Shown here one piece after another: positions 1-8,615 of a stretch of 31,128 bases of DNA. Both the position numbers and the translations under genes were made by a program. Location of the stretch: NCBI GenBank assembly GCA_964395915.1, contig CAYNDB010000014.1, forward strand, positions 1 to 31,128. The letters run 5' to 3'. This stretch comes from CAYNDB01 sp964395915. GTDB taxonomy: Bacteria > Nitrospinota_A > UBA7883 > JAJRTC01. The notes under the pieces are model-generated. The model was given only the letters and a program-made list of their open reading frames with translations. It had not been told where the DNA came from and made no database searches. Positions within the stretch are counted from its first letter, which is position 1. Each line of letters opens with the position of its first letter.

Positions 1-597
1 CGCTAGCGCTAAGGCGATAAGCTTTAGCTTTTTATTTCCATGCCAGCCCAGGTAAAAAAGAAACAGCATTGTTGTTACCACTATCCACGCAAGCTGGTTT
101 GCATTTATTACATCGCTGGGAGCTCCACTCAGCCTGGCCAGCCACTCCCCTCCCCCTCCTCCAGATGACGAATACGCATAGTTGCCCCAATACCCATCAA
201 AATAATGCATATATGCTGGCTCTGCGATTCTGAACGTTTGAAGAAAAATAAATAGAAACATAAACGTTTTTAATTTTTTTTCGGTGTTCACAAGAGCTAC
301 TGTGTAATAAAAAAATATGATCACCTTGATATATTCCACCGCCCCAAATCGAATAACGGATCCTGGCCAAGTTACAATGGGAATCGTTACTACTATAAAA
401 ACGATCAGCCACTTTAGAATTCTTTCTGTATCTGTTCTAGGTATTGGGGAGTTTTTACTTGTGCCACTTGCCAATATTGCTATAAGTGTCAAGACGGTAA
501 TGATCACATCAAAGTGAATTACCGCAAGAAGCTTTACCCGGGCCGGTAAATGCAAAAAGTAGCTCGACATCAATATTAGGTAAAGATAGTAACCCAT
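1..597 (-). CDS. O-antigen ligase/polymerase-like membrane protein, N-terminal part (runs off window start)
   Basis: The first 199 codons of a gene read leftwards from an ATG at 597 with no stop before base 1, so the C-terminus is missing. The translation is very hydrophobic, with about six membrane segments (roughly residues 1-18, 22-45, 59-78, 86-105, 112-130 and 170-188) joined by short loops. The start MGYYLYLILMSSYF and the soluble loop around residues 133-165 are compatible with Wzy/WaaL-type proteins, which polymerise or ligate lipid-linked glycans on the periplasmic side. It begins 4 bp after the flippase stop, so it is probably translationally coupled; no clear Shine-Dalgarno is visible. 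The position at the end of a Wzx-type cluster suits the otherwise missing polymerase/ligase. The diagnostic Wzy_C loop lies outside the window, so the family call is tentative. Confidence 0.6.
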   Translation of the reverse strand, partial: MGYYLYLILMSSYFLHLPARVKLLAVIHFDVIITVLTLIAILASGTSKNSPIPRTDTERILKWLIVFIVVTIPIVTWPGSVIRFGAVEYIKVIIFFYYTVALVNTEKKLKTFMFLFIFLQTFRIAEPAYMHYFDGYWGNYAYSSSGGGGGEWLARLSGAPSDVINANQLAWIVVTTMLFLFYLGWHGNKKLKLIALALA

Positions 598-601
598 ATT
601 A

Positions 602-2122
602 TTATGCGACTGCGTTTTTAAGAAGCGCCCTGGTCTTTACCATAATCAATTTCTTTTCATCCTTTGTTATTGACATAGCATAGAATGCCAATCCATAAAG
701 CGCTGCTGAAGCAAATGTTACGGCGATAATATTAAAGTAGGCGCCTAAATCAATATGCTGAGTTACATATGCGAGAAATACGCATAGTAAAATATTCGGA
801 GCCAGCAAAGGCGCCAATACCGATCTTGCGTATTGTTGTATCCTTATTCCAGCGGATACGCATGTATAATGCAACAATACAGGCTCAAAAAATAAAGCCG
901 CTATCAATGTTCCAGCAGCGGCGCCTTCCTTGCCGAAAAAATGAACTAAAATCAGTGTTAAAACTATATTTGCCAAAGCTGATATTGATGTGACCGCAGC
1001 CAGAGTTCCGGGCCGCCCTATGCCAGTAAGCATACGGCCGGAAAAGGGATTTATAAATGTTAAGAAGTAAGCCGCCGCCAAAATATAGATTATCAGCCTG
1101 CCTTTTTCCATATACTCCAAACCGATCCACCTGCCCAGGAAGGACGGCCCGATAAAACATATGCCAATTAGCACAGGCGCCGCGATCCCAACAACATAAC
1201 GTGATCCAGTTTGCAATACTTCAGCGACTTTTTCTTTTTTGTCAGCTGAGTGCAACTCACTGAACAAAGGCATGAATGGCCTTGTCATCGACCATATAAG
1301 TGACCTGACATGTTCAATGAGGTGTGCAGGCACAGCGTAAAATGTTACCGTAGCTGGTCCAAGCATAGCCCCGATAACGACTACGTCGGTGTTTGTTGAA
1401 ATTCGGAGAGCGATCGCCTGAATCAGGCTTTTATAGCCGAACAGGAACAGTTCTTTTAATGATTTAAAACGTACATATTTTTTCTGGAATCGAAACCCAC
1501 CATTCTTGGCTCTGCTCAAAATAATTCCATAGACAACTGTTTTGAACGATAGCCCTATGGCATTTACCAGGGCGAGAGTCAGTAGACCACCACCGTCGCG
1601 CAATAAATAATACGCAAATATATTTCCAACAACCAAAAAGATGACAGTGATTAAATTTTTTATCGAATACTTCTGCAACCCTTCCAGATAACAATCAAAA
1701 ACAGAGCCTGAGAAGGTAACAAACGTCATAGTGGAAACAATCAGCAAAAAATAAATATATCGCTGTGTTACTTCTGTATTTGGAGATAGCTTCTCTGGAA
1801 GAAACAAAACCACTCCCATCAACAGAATAAATACAAGAACTCCCATGCAGCTCATAAAAACAAGAGCTGTAGAATATATTTCTTTTAATTCCTCTATTTT
1901 ATTTTGCGCCGCATACTTTGCCACATACCGGGTGATAGCAGGTTGCAACCCCAAATCAAGTATTCCCATATAACCAATCAATGAAAAAACTATTTCCCAC
2001 ACACCATAATCATAGTTACCAAGAGCATGGACAATAACTGGCGACATGATAAACGCCACGACCAGACGAATTATTGGGACCACGGTGTTGGTTCCAGTAT
2101 TCATCACAATCCGTTTTAGCAT
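602..2122 (-). CDS. Wzx-type oligosaccharide flippase (MOP/MatE superfamily)
   Basis: A 506-residue polytopic protein with about 12-14 hydrophobic segments over its full length and no soluble domain, the usual size for Wzx-like lipid-linked oligosaccharide flippases. The N-terminus has the characteristic two-helix start with GTNTVVPIIRLVVAFIMSPV near residues 10-29, followed by GNYDYGVWEIVFSLIGYMG, where these proteins typically carry a G-x-x-x-Y/F-G pattern. It would move undecaprenyl-diphosphate-linked repeat units across the inner membrane. A GGAAAG sequence lies about 9 bases before the ATG. It is 24 bp after the GT2 gene and 4 bp before the ligase-like gene, in the operon's final, assembly section. 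The superfamily call is firm; the glycan substrate is unknown. Confidence 0.85.
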   Translation of the reverse strand: MLKRIVMNTGTNTVVPIIRLVVAFIMSPVIVHALGNYDYGVWEIVFSLIGYMGILDLGLQPAITRYVAKYAAQNKIEELKEIYSTALVFMSCMGVLVFILLMGVVLFLPEKLSPNTEVTQRYIYFLLIVSTMTFVTFSGSVFDCYLEGLQKYSIKNLITVIFLVVGNIFAYYLLRDGGGLLTLALVNAIGLSFKTVVYGIILSRAKNGGFRFQKKYVRFKSLKELFLFGYKSLIQAIALRISTNTDVVVIGAMLGPATVTFYAVPAHLIEHVRSLIWSMTRPFMPLFSELHSADKKEKVAEVLQTGSRYVVGIAAPVLIGICFIGPSFLGRWIGLEYMEKGRLIIYILAAAYFLTFINPFSGRMLTGIGRPGTLAAVTSISALANIVLTLILVHFFGKEGAAAGTLIAALFFEPVLLHYTCVSAGIRIQQYARSVLAPLLAPNILLCVFLAYVTQHIDLGAYFNIIAVTFASAALYGLAFYAMSITKDEKKLIMVKTRALLKNAVA

Positions 2123-2146
2123 ATATGGCGCTTTCCGCTCATTTCA

Positions 2147-3025
2147 TCATTTCCCTGTCAAAACCAATTTCAAAAATGCTCGCCATGGAGCAATACTTAC
2201 TGGACCATATTTGAAAGCTTTGTAATAATTCTTCAGCGCCTTCAACCGCATTGTTTGTGACGCGTAATACCTGCCATATCGAACATAATACATACACCAT
2301 GTTTTTCTTATTGTTTGCGCAGATAAGGATGAACCATTCTTGTCAAGAAATCGCCTCAGAATAAAATTGTTGCAGTCTAATACAGCCTCCACATTGCTGG
2401 ACAATCTATCGCCGCTGACCCGATATTTTGTATAAATTCGTGGGGTGTATTTAAATTTGTATTTAGTTGAAAAACGTAACCACAAGTCATAATCTTCCGC
2501 ATAACGCAGGTTTTCATCAAAGCTCCCCATCTCTCGAAAACACCGGCTTTTGCAAATTGCGGTATTATTTGAAATATAGTTTGATATAAGCAGGCTTGCG
2601 GTTATATGGCCTGAATAACGCTTAATTGGTTGCGTGGCGATATCCCGTCCATGTTCGTCAATGCTTTGGCCATCGCCATAGATAATGTCAGCGTCAGGAT
2701 TTTCAATAAAATACTTGAGTTGTATTTCAAGTTTGTCGTCTACCCACAAGTTGTCAGAATCCAGAAGACATATATATTCTCCTCTGCTTTTTTCTATACC
2801 AACGTTTCGGGCGGCGGACTGCCCCTTATTGATCTGACAGTGATAGCGCACTCGTTTATCTGAAGCGAATGACTCCACAACCTCATCCGTATTATCCGTC
2901 GACCCGTCATTTATTATGTGTAATTCAAGCTCCTGATAAGTTTGCCCCAGAACGCTTTTTATTGCATATGGCAGATAATCAGCTCGATTGTAGGTCGGCA
3001 TGATTACACTAACTAATGGACGCAC
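2147..3025 (-). CDS. GT2 family glycosyltransferase (GT-A fold, soluble)
   Basis: 292 residues. The N-terminal GT-A domain starts VSVIMPTYNRADYLPYAIKS (residues 5-24), with the nucleotide-binding Asp in INDGSTDNTDEV (around residue 40), a GQSAARNVGI donor loop (68-77) and a DxD-type metal site LLDSDN (DSD at 89-91). The C-terminal third is basic and aromatic, without membrane spans, so the enzyme is cytoplasmic or peripheral. It would transfer one sugar from a nucleotide donor to the lipid-linked repeat unit. It sits between the CE4 deacetylase (23 bp away) and the flippase (24 bp away). Family assignment is secure; sugar and linkage cannot be read from sequence. Confidence 0.88.
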   Translation of the reverse strand: MRPLVSVIMPTYNRADYLPYAIKSVLGQTYQELELHIINDGSTDNTDEVVESFASDKRVRYHCQINKGQSAARNVGIEKSRGEYICLLDSDNLWVDDKLEIQLKYFIENPDADIIYGDGQSIDEHGRDIATQPIKRYSGHITASLLISNYISNNTAICKSRCFREMGSFDENLRYAEDYDLWLRFSTKYKFKYTPRIYTKYRVSGDRLSSNVEAVLDCNNFILRRFLDKNGSSLSAQTIRKTWCMYYVRYGRYYASQTMRLKALKNYYKAFKYGPVSIAPWRAFLKLVLTGK

Positions 3026-3048
3026 AGCTTATTTGGTTTCCGCTTTTA

Positions 3049-4056
3049 TTATTTTTTAATTTTGCTATCGTTTAACAACATTTCCATACCGGACAGTTTC
3101 CACAGAAAGTCCACCCGGTCATGACCTGCGGAATATCGTGACATTCTGTAAATATCGAATTGTTTTTTATCTGAAGGAGCGCTTAATACAGCGCATTTAT
3201 AACCTGTCTTCTTTAAATGATTAATAACAGATTCATCGGTATCGAAAGTTTTTCCATTTGGATAACAAAATGTGTCCACCGTTTTATCAAGCTTGGCTTC
3301 CAGATATTCTTTGGACTTTTTCAGCTCATATTCAACCTGCTCGCTGGTAATCTTTGTCATCACAGGATGGGTAATGGTGTGCGAGCCTATCTCAACTCCG
3401 TTGCGCGAGATTTCCTTTACCTGTTCCCAGGATATGGACGAATACTCATCTGGTGGGATTTTGGGAAGAATGACCTCAAAATATTTTTCAAGCTCACTTA
3501 GCAACTCAAGCTTCTCATTATTAATTATTTTTGTGCAATAATCGTTTATTAACACTTTGCATCTGTCCTTGCCGATTTCATCGCTCAAATCGAAATTGAA
3601 CACTTTTTCTTGAAACTTAAAATCCATATTTTTTTTGGTCGTACTATCCACCATGTAACTGATTCGATCCCACCACATCCATTCTTCATTGATAAAGTCC
3701 ACCGCCGGAAATAAAGTGGCCTTCTTTCCTGCGCGCAATAACTCTGGATAAGCTATATCGTAAAAATCCCTATATCCATCATCAACAGTGATAATCACAA
3801 CATTTGGAGGAATTTTTTCTCTTTTGATAAGGCGGTCTGCGTACTCGGAAAGAGTGAGAACATTCCACCGGCGCGAGAACATTCCAATTTGCCACTTAAA
3901 CGTCTCACGATCCAGCTTACCGCTATCATTTTCATATGGATCGCAAAAGCGATGATACATGAATATTCTTGGAGTATCCCTTGTGAAAAATGATATGAGC
4001 CATATGAACGGTGGAACGCTTACCAGCAACTTTTTAAAAAAACGTTTTAATTTCAT
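3049..4056 (-). CDS. Polysaccharide deacetylase (CE4/NodB fold)
   Basis: 335 residues with a complete CE4 core: IITVDDGYRDFYDIAYPELL with the catalytic/metal Asp pair at 92-93 (motif 1), GVEIGSHTITHPVM with metal-binding His226 and His230 (motif 2), and DTFCYPNGK (261-269) as motif 3. About 100 residues between motifs 1 and 2 form an extended insertion. A hydrophobic stretch at 10-24 after a basic start could anchor the protein in the inner membrane facing the periplasm. It would remove N-acetyl groups from amino sugars of the polysaccharide. It is distinct from the PEP-CTERM-type deacetylase at 11286-12122. It is followed 60 bp upstream by a GNAT gene, which fits trimming and re-acylation of the same sugar, though that pairing is inference. 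Confidence 0.85.
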   Translation of the reverse strand: MKLKRFFKKLLVSVPPFIWLISFFTRDTPRIFMYHRFCDPYENDSGKLDRETFKWQIGMFSRRWNVLTLSEYADRLIKREKIPPNVVIITVDDGYRDFYDIAYPELLRAGKKATLFPAVDFINEEWMWWDRISYMVDSTTKKNMDFKFQEKVFNFDLSDEIGKDRCKVLINDYCTKIINNEKLELLSELEKYFEVILPKIPPDEYSSISWEQVKEISRNGVEIGSHTITHPVMTKITSEQVEYELKKSKEYLEAKLDKTVDTFCYPNGKTFDTDESVINHLKKTGYKCAVLSAPSDKKQFDIYRMSRYSAGHDRVDFLWKLSGMEMLLNDSKIKK

Positions 4057-4116
4057 TGAGAAGCGCAGTCACGATTACTTCAGAAAGATTTCGGCGTAAA
4101 TATTAATTGTCCGATG

Positions 4117-5118
4117 TTATAAAAATTCCGAGTCACCATCACCTTCAACAAAAAGGATATTGGCGCCATTTGTAAAAAAATCGAGTAGCTCAATATCGTT
4201 TGTATAAACACTAAACCTTGGCGTTGAGTTCCACTCGATAAATCCTTTTTTACCAAGGTAATCCCTTAATACGCCATAAGTGCCCCAACATATTGCTTTT
4301 AGAGCTTTAGCTTTTTTGAATAATCTGATCGCAAAACCAAGTGAATCGTAAGGTTCGGAAATCTCAGCGCGATCCCAAATAAAATCAACAATGGCCCCGC
4401 TATCCCCTCTTACTCGAACAACTATCATTGAAATTATGACACTGTCTTCTTTTCTGTAGTAGGCATGATATTCGCGGCCAGGGATATCTTTATATCTCCA
4501 ATTCATATATTTTGAATTCTTGTATACGATACCGGCATATTGTCCGGACACTCTTTCCCAGAAATCGTCAAACTCATCGCCAAAACGATTAATAAAAGTA
4601 TATTCACCTGAATCCTTTAAAACAGGAAGTGTTATATCAGATTTTCTCCTGCTAAGTTTTGCCCTTTTCATTAACAACCTTACCGGGGAAAGAGCGCTTA
4701 TCATATAATTGTTAGGCCTGATTTCCTTGTAGCCCATTTTTAATAAAAGCTTATACATAGAAGGATTCGTGCCTTTTGAGAGCATTATGGGGAAATATTT
4801 TGCGGTGTGCCTGTACAGCCCCTCCATCACACCTTTACGCCTATAGTCAGGATGAACCACAGAATCTACACTGAACATAGCATCGACAACCCGGTTTACG
4901 ACATGAATGACCACCGGAAACCTTGAGGTGGAGGCGATTATTTTTCCGTTGTGCTCGGCAATGAAAATCTTGATATCTTTTGCGTTTGGCGCATTTTTAT
5001 ACTGCCATTCCCACCTGCTTTTGTAATCATCCACATTTTTATATGCAAGTTCCATCAGGTGGAATATAGGCTCAATATCCTCTTTAAAAAAATTAAATTC
5101 CCGATAATTTATTTTCAT
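4117..5118 (-). CDS. GNAT-family N-acyltransferase
   Basis: 333 residues, longer than a minimal GNAT (about 150). The N-terminal half has the acyl-CoA-binding motif A as SVVHPDYRRKGVMEGLYRHT (87-106), with the R-R-K-G pyrophosphate loop, preceded by strands IKIFIAEHNGKIIASTSRF. The C-terminal half looks like a second, degenerate GNAT-like fold, as in other cell-surface-glycan acyltransferases. No membrane segment or signal peptide is seen, so it is cytoplasmic. A likely role is acylation of an amino group on a nucleotide sugar or lipid-linked sugar for the EPS. It lies between a GT4 gene (27 bp) and the CE4 gene (60 bp). Substrate is unknown. Confidence 0.75.
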   Translation of the reverse strand: MKINYREFNFFKEDIEPIFHLMELAYKNVDDYKSRWEWQYKNAPNAKDIKIFIAEHNGKIIASTSRFPVVIHVVNRVVDAMFSVDSVVHPDYRRKGVMEGLYRHTAKYFPIMLSKGTNPSMYKLLLKMGYKEIRPNNYMISALSPVRLLMKRAKLSRRKSDITLPVLKDSGEYTFINRFGDEFDDFWERVSGQYAGIVYKNSKYMNWRYKDIPGREYHAYYRKEDSVIISMIVVRVRGDSGAIVDFIWDRAEISEPYDSLGFAIRLFKKAKALKAICWGTYGVLRDYLGKKGFIEWNSTPRFSVYTNDIELLDFFTNGANILFVEGDGDSEFL

Positions 5119-5145
5119 TCTAATTATCTTTAAACCACATGTGGA

Positions 5146-6291
5146 TCAAACAACTTCCCTGTAAATTTCAAGGTATTCACCGGCCATTTTTTCGCTCGAA
5201 TATTTTTTAAGAAAAATATTTTTGGCGATTTTAGCTTTTGCGCTCGCCTCGTCATATTTCATAGAGATATTTGCTATCCTGTCCGCCATCGCTTCCACGT
5301 CTCCAGACTCTATAAGCTCGCCAGCTTTTCCATATTCAAGCGCCACCGGCACACCACCTATAGATGTCGATAAAACAGGAACCGAACAGGACATAGCCTC
5401 TAACAATGTCATTGGAAGCCCTTCGGTAAAAGATGAAATAACGAAAAGATCAAAAAGGCGGAAATATCTGGCCGCGTTTGACGTATAACCAGGCATCAGA
5501 ACACAGCTCTCCATTTCTCTGCTTTTAACTTTTGCCTCAAGTTTAGCTCTCTCATTTCCTTCGCCTAAAATTACAAGCTTTATATCAGCGTTCCTTTTCT
5601 GCGCCATACCAACGGCGTCGATAAGCATCCCGAAGTTTTTTTCCTTCGACAACCTTCCAATCGCTCCAACGATGAATCCCGTCTCACAAAATTTCTCGAT
5701 TCTATTTTTTTGTGAAACATCGGCGCCATCTTCTTGCGGAGAGCCTTCCTTGTTACTAAATTCTACTAACGGCTTGACTCCATTCTCCACCACCCATGTT
5801 TTCTGTTTATCGGGGAGTTGCGGCTTTAATTGTTCCATCAGTTTATAGCTTACGGCAATAACACCATCAAGGCGCCGCAAGCTCATTTTGTCCAGCGACT
5901 CATATAACGAAAGCCAAGAGTAGGTTGACCGTGACGTATACCCGTGCAAAGTGCTTACCATAGGAACTTTACGAATAAACTTCGGTAGAAAACCAAGCAT
6001 AATATTGGGTTTATATCCGTGAGAATGGATTATCGAGTATTTGTTTTTTTTAATGTGCTTTAAAATTTGCCGGATTCCGGAAATGCTCAAGCCTGCCCGC
6101 ATTCTGAATTTTTCTACGCGCAATCCTTTATTCTCAGCCTCTCTCTCCAGATCTTTTTCACCTATATGTTTTTCCCCTATGCTCATTATCACAGGCTCCA
6201 GCCCGAGCCTCACTTGTTCTTCAGCCAGTGTAATCAGCATCACCTCCGCGCCATATAACCCGCCACTATCGATTATGTGTCCTACTTTCAT
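5146..6291 (-). CDS. GT4 family glycosyltransferase (GT-B fold)
   Basis: 381 residues with both GT-B Rossmann halves. The N-terminal half begins MKVGHIIDSGGLYGAEVMLI, with the glycine-rich acceptor loop and IIHSHGYKPNIML near residues 86-98. The C-terminal half carries the donor site: VGAIGRLSKEKNFGMLIDAV, then LVILGEGNER, and the EX7E signature in SSFTEGLPMTLLEAMSCS. It would add a sugar from a nucleotide-sugar donor with retention of configuration on the cytoplasmic face. Its ATG overlaps the stop of the upstream GT4 gene by 4 bp (ATGA), a classical translational-coupling arrangement. Family call is secure; donor sugar unknown. Confidence 0.9.
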   Translation of the reverse strand: MKVGHIIDSGGLYGAEVMLITLAEEQVRLGLEPVIMSIGEKHIGEKDLEREAENKGLRVEKFRMRAGLSISGIRQILKHIKKNKYSIIHSHGYKPNIMLGFLPKFIRKVPMVSTLHGYTSRSTYSWLSLYESLDKMSLRRLDGVIAVSYKLMEQLKPQLPDKQKTWVVENGVKPLVEFSNKEGSPQEDGADVSQKNRIEKFCETGFIVGAIGRLSKEKNFGMLIDAVGMAQKRNADIKLVILGEGNERAKLEAKVKSREMESCVLMPGYTSNAARYFRLFDLFVISSFTEGLPMTLLEAMSCSVPVLSTSIGGVPVALEYGKAGELIESGDVEAMADRIANISMKYDEASAKAKIAKNIFLKKYSSEKMAGEYLEIYREVV

Positions 6292-7430
6292 GCCGAGTTC
6301 AAAAGGGATAAATATAACTCCTGATTTTCATCTACCATTCGAGGAAGTGTAAACGTCTCCTCAACTCGTTTACGACCCAGAACGCCCATCTCTTTTCTAA
6401 GCTTCACATCATCCGCAAGCTGTAATATCGATCTGGATAGAGCTTTGCTATCTTTGGGTGGGAATAGCAACCCCGTGCTGTTGTGAGTGACTGCTTCAGG
6501 ATTGCCTCCACTGTCGGAAGCGATAACCGGCAACCCTGCCTGCATCGCTTCTATAATTGCGTTAGAAAACCCTTCACTTAAAGAAGAAAGTACAAATATA
6601 TCGAACGCCTTCAAAAGTTTTTGAGCGTCACTGCGGGCTCCGATACAGGCTATATGGTTTTTTAACCCTAATTTTTCTATTAGACCATTTACCTGTTCAA
6701 AATATTTTGTCTCTTTCTCCCCCACTATTACGGCAAAAACATCATCGCGTTTTTTAACAACTTCGCTTATAGCCTCCACAAAATACTCCTGACCTTTTAT
6801 CGGACGGAATGACGCGATCATACCCAATATTATTTTTGACGGCTCTACCCCCAACGACCGTAACATGGCGTTTCTATAATCGACAGAGTCCTCTTTGTCG
6901 GCCACCCCGTTAAAGCTTAGTCCATTGTAAATAATGTTTATGTCATTGGAGTTTGTCCATTCACGTTTCATTATTTCCTTTTTGCTCGCTTCGGAGTTAA
7001 CAAGCGCTTTTGAGTAAAGCCGGTTTAGCAACCTGTAAGCCCATATATGTTTTTTTTGAAGCTGATAGCCCATATCTCTTCTGCTGGAAATAATCACAGG
7101 AGTTCTGGATAGTAATGCTACGACTCCACCCCAGATATCCGCGTCATGGTGATATGTGACAACTATATCGATGGAGTTTTCCCTCAGGAATTTTCGCAAC
7201 TCCCATCCAAGCCGCAAAGCCTTTGCGCACAATATTTTGGTAACACCGATTTCTTTTACATAAATGCCGGCATCCTCAATCATTGAGGATACATAACCGC
7301 CTTTAAAACAGAATACATACGGCTCGAACCTGCTCCTGTCCAGGTTGCAAACAATATCTTTCAGGTTTTTTTCCGCCCCGCCGAGTTTGTCTAATAAAGT
7401 AATGATGTACAACACCTTTACCTTTTTCAT
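6288..7430 (-). CDS. GT4 family glycosyltransferase (GT-B fold)
   Basis: 380 residues. The N-terminus VKVLYIITLLDKLGGAEKNL carries the GGAE acceptor-binding loop typical of GT4 enzymes. The C-terminal donor domain has LGMIASFRPIKGQEYFVEAI, VIVGEKETKY, and the EX7E motif in SSLSEGFSNAIIEAMQAGLP, followed by SDSGGNPEAV. It is a paralogue of the next gene in the operon and shares its size and layout, but the two differ enough to serve different linkages. It starts 1 bp after the membrane GT2 and ends overlapping the next GT4, so all three are probably co-translated. It should act on the cytoplasmic face on lipid-linked intermediates. Confidence 0.9.
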   Translation of the reverse strand: MKKVKVLYIITLLDKLGGAEKNLKDIVCNLDRSRFEPYVFCFKGGYVSSMIEDAGIYVKEIGVTKILCAKALRLGWELRKFLRENSIDIVVTYHHDADIWGGVVALLSRTPVIISSRRDMGYQLQKKHIWAYRLLNRLYSKALVNSEASKKEIMKREWTNSNDINIIYNGLSFNGVADKEDSVDYRNAMLRSLGVEPSKIILGMIASFRPIKGQEYFVEAISEVVKKRDDVFAVIVGEKETKYFEQVNGLIEKLGLKNHIACIGARSDAQKLLKAFDIFVLSSLSEGFSNAIIEAMQAGLPVIASDSGGNPEAVTHNSTGLLFPPKDSKALSRSILQLADDVKLRKEMGVLGRKRVEETFTLPRMVDENQELYLSLLNSA

Positions 7431-7431
7431 C

Positions 7432-8580
7432 TCACCCTTTACGCGGAGTCCAGGTTATCTGCTTTTCACCTTTCAACATCTTTATGAACGCATGCCCGGA
7501 AGCTATGTTTAAAAGACAAAAGTAAAAAGGAATATAAAATATTTTGACGCTGCCCCCTCTTTTTTCCAACAGATAACCTGTAAGCGCCATCAAATAGAAA
7601 ATGGTCTGTGACGCAAAAAATGCGCTATAAAGATCTCCATGCGAAACCAAAAATATATTAGATATGTAAAAAAGAATTAAAAATATAAAGACACCGTATC
7701 GCAGAACTTTGTGCGATAGAAGCTGCCAGGAAAAAACCCCGCTCTTGAACGGGTTTAAAAGTGACCGCATATCATATAACGCATACAAAGAACGAAGCGA
7801 TACCCTGACCCTCATCTTGTATTCATCCGACGAGGTGGAAAGCGTTTGTTCATTCAGTATGGCGGTTGGATCATAAACAACACGATACCCCTTCTCCACA
7901 ATTTTTAGCGGAAGAATAAAGTCCGGCAAATTATCGGCTCCCATCGGGACATAGAGGCTTTTTCTTACAGCGTCCACGCCTCCATCCACCCCGACCACCG
8001 AACCTATCAGTGATTCATTTTCCCGTAAAAAATTCTCATATTTCATATATGTAGAGCAACCATCCCCCACCATCGTTCCGTCGCCATTGACATAGACCAT
8101 CTTGCCTGTCACATAGCCTACTGAACTGTCGCTGAAATTTGAGACCAGTTTTTCAATAGCGTCCGGCGAATAAATTGAATTTGAATCGGAGAAAACAATG
8201 ATCTCTCCTTTGGCCTCTGCTATCCCCATATTGAGCGCCGACGTTTTTCCTTGGCGAGGCTCCTGCCTGAGTAGCCGCACGTTTGGTTTTCCCAGTTTTG
8301 TGACTATGTCATCAGTGCCATCATCGGACCCGTCTGAAATTACTATGACTTCAAGTTTGTCTTCCGGGTATGTTTGAGCCAGCTTGTTCAATATTGTTTC
8401 CCTAATATTTTCTTTCTCGTTGTATGCCGCAATGACAACAGAAACCACGGGATACGATTCTGAGCTTCTGAAGTGGCGCCGGTTTAATATTTTCCCAAAA
8501 AGAAAAACAAGGGCTGGATAAAATAAATATACATACACGACAAGAAATCCCGCCCCAAAAAATATTAAAGCTACCATCAA
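7432..8580 (-). CDS. Membrane GT2 glycosyltransferase (processive/BcsA-like topology)
   Basis: 382 residues: one N-terminal membrane segment (about 5-27), a cytoplasmic GT-A domain, then about three C-terminal membrane segments (about 285-365). Catalytic features are VVSVVIAAYNEKENIRETIL, ISDGSDDGTDD, the DxD-type FSDSNS, a DFILPL segment where TED normally lies, and RVRVSLRS at the place of the QxxRW region. The C-terminus ends in W-T-P-R, common in this group. This architecture is shared with beta-glycan synthases that extrude as they polymerise, but many EPS enzymes with it add single sugars. It sits between the CelD-like acyltransferase (35 bp) and GT4 (1 bp). Synthase versus single-sugar transferase is not decidable here. 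Confidence 0.85.
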   Translation of the reverse strand: MMVALIFFGAGFLVVYVYLFYPALVFLFGKILNRRHFRSSESYPVVSVVIAAYNEKENIRETILNKLAQTYPEDKLEVIVISDGSDDGTDDIVTKLGKPNVRLLRQEPRQGKTSALNMGIAEAKGEIIVFSDSNSIYSPDAIEKLVSNFSDSSVGYVTGKMVYVNGDGTMVGDGCSTYMKYENFLRENESLIGSVVGVDGGVDAVRKSLYVPMGADNLPDFILPLKIVEKGYRVVYDPTAILNEQTLSTSSDEYKMRVRVSLRSLYALYDMRSLLNPFKSGVFSWQLLSHKVLRYGVFIFLILFYISNIFLVSHGDLYSAFFASQTIFYLMALTGYLLEKRGGSVKIFYIPFYFCLLNIASGHAFIKMLKGEKQITWTPRKG

Positions 8581-8615
8581 TCAAAATTTATATTCATTTG
8601 CAACCTGTAAAAGCG

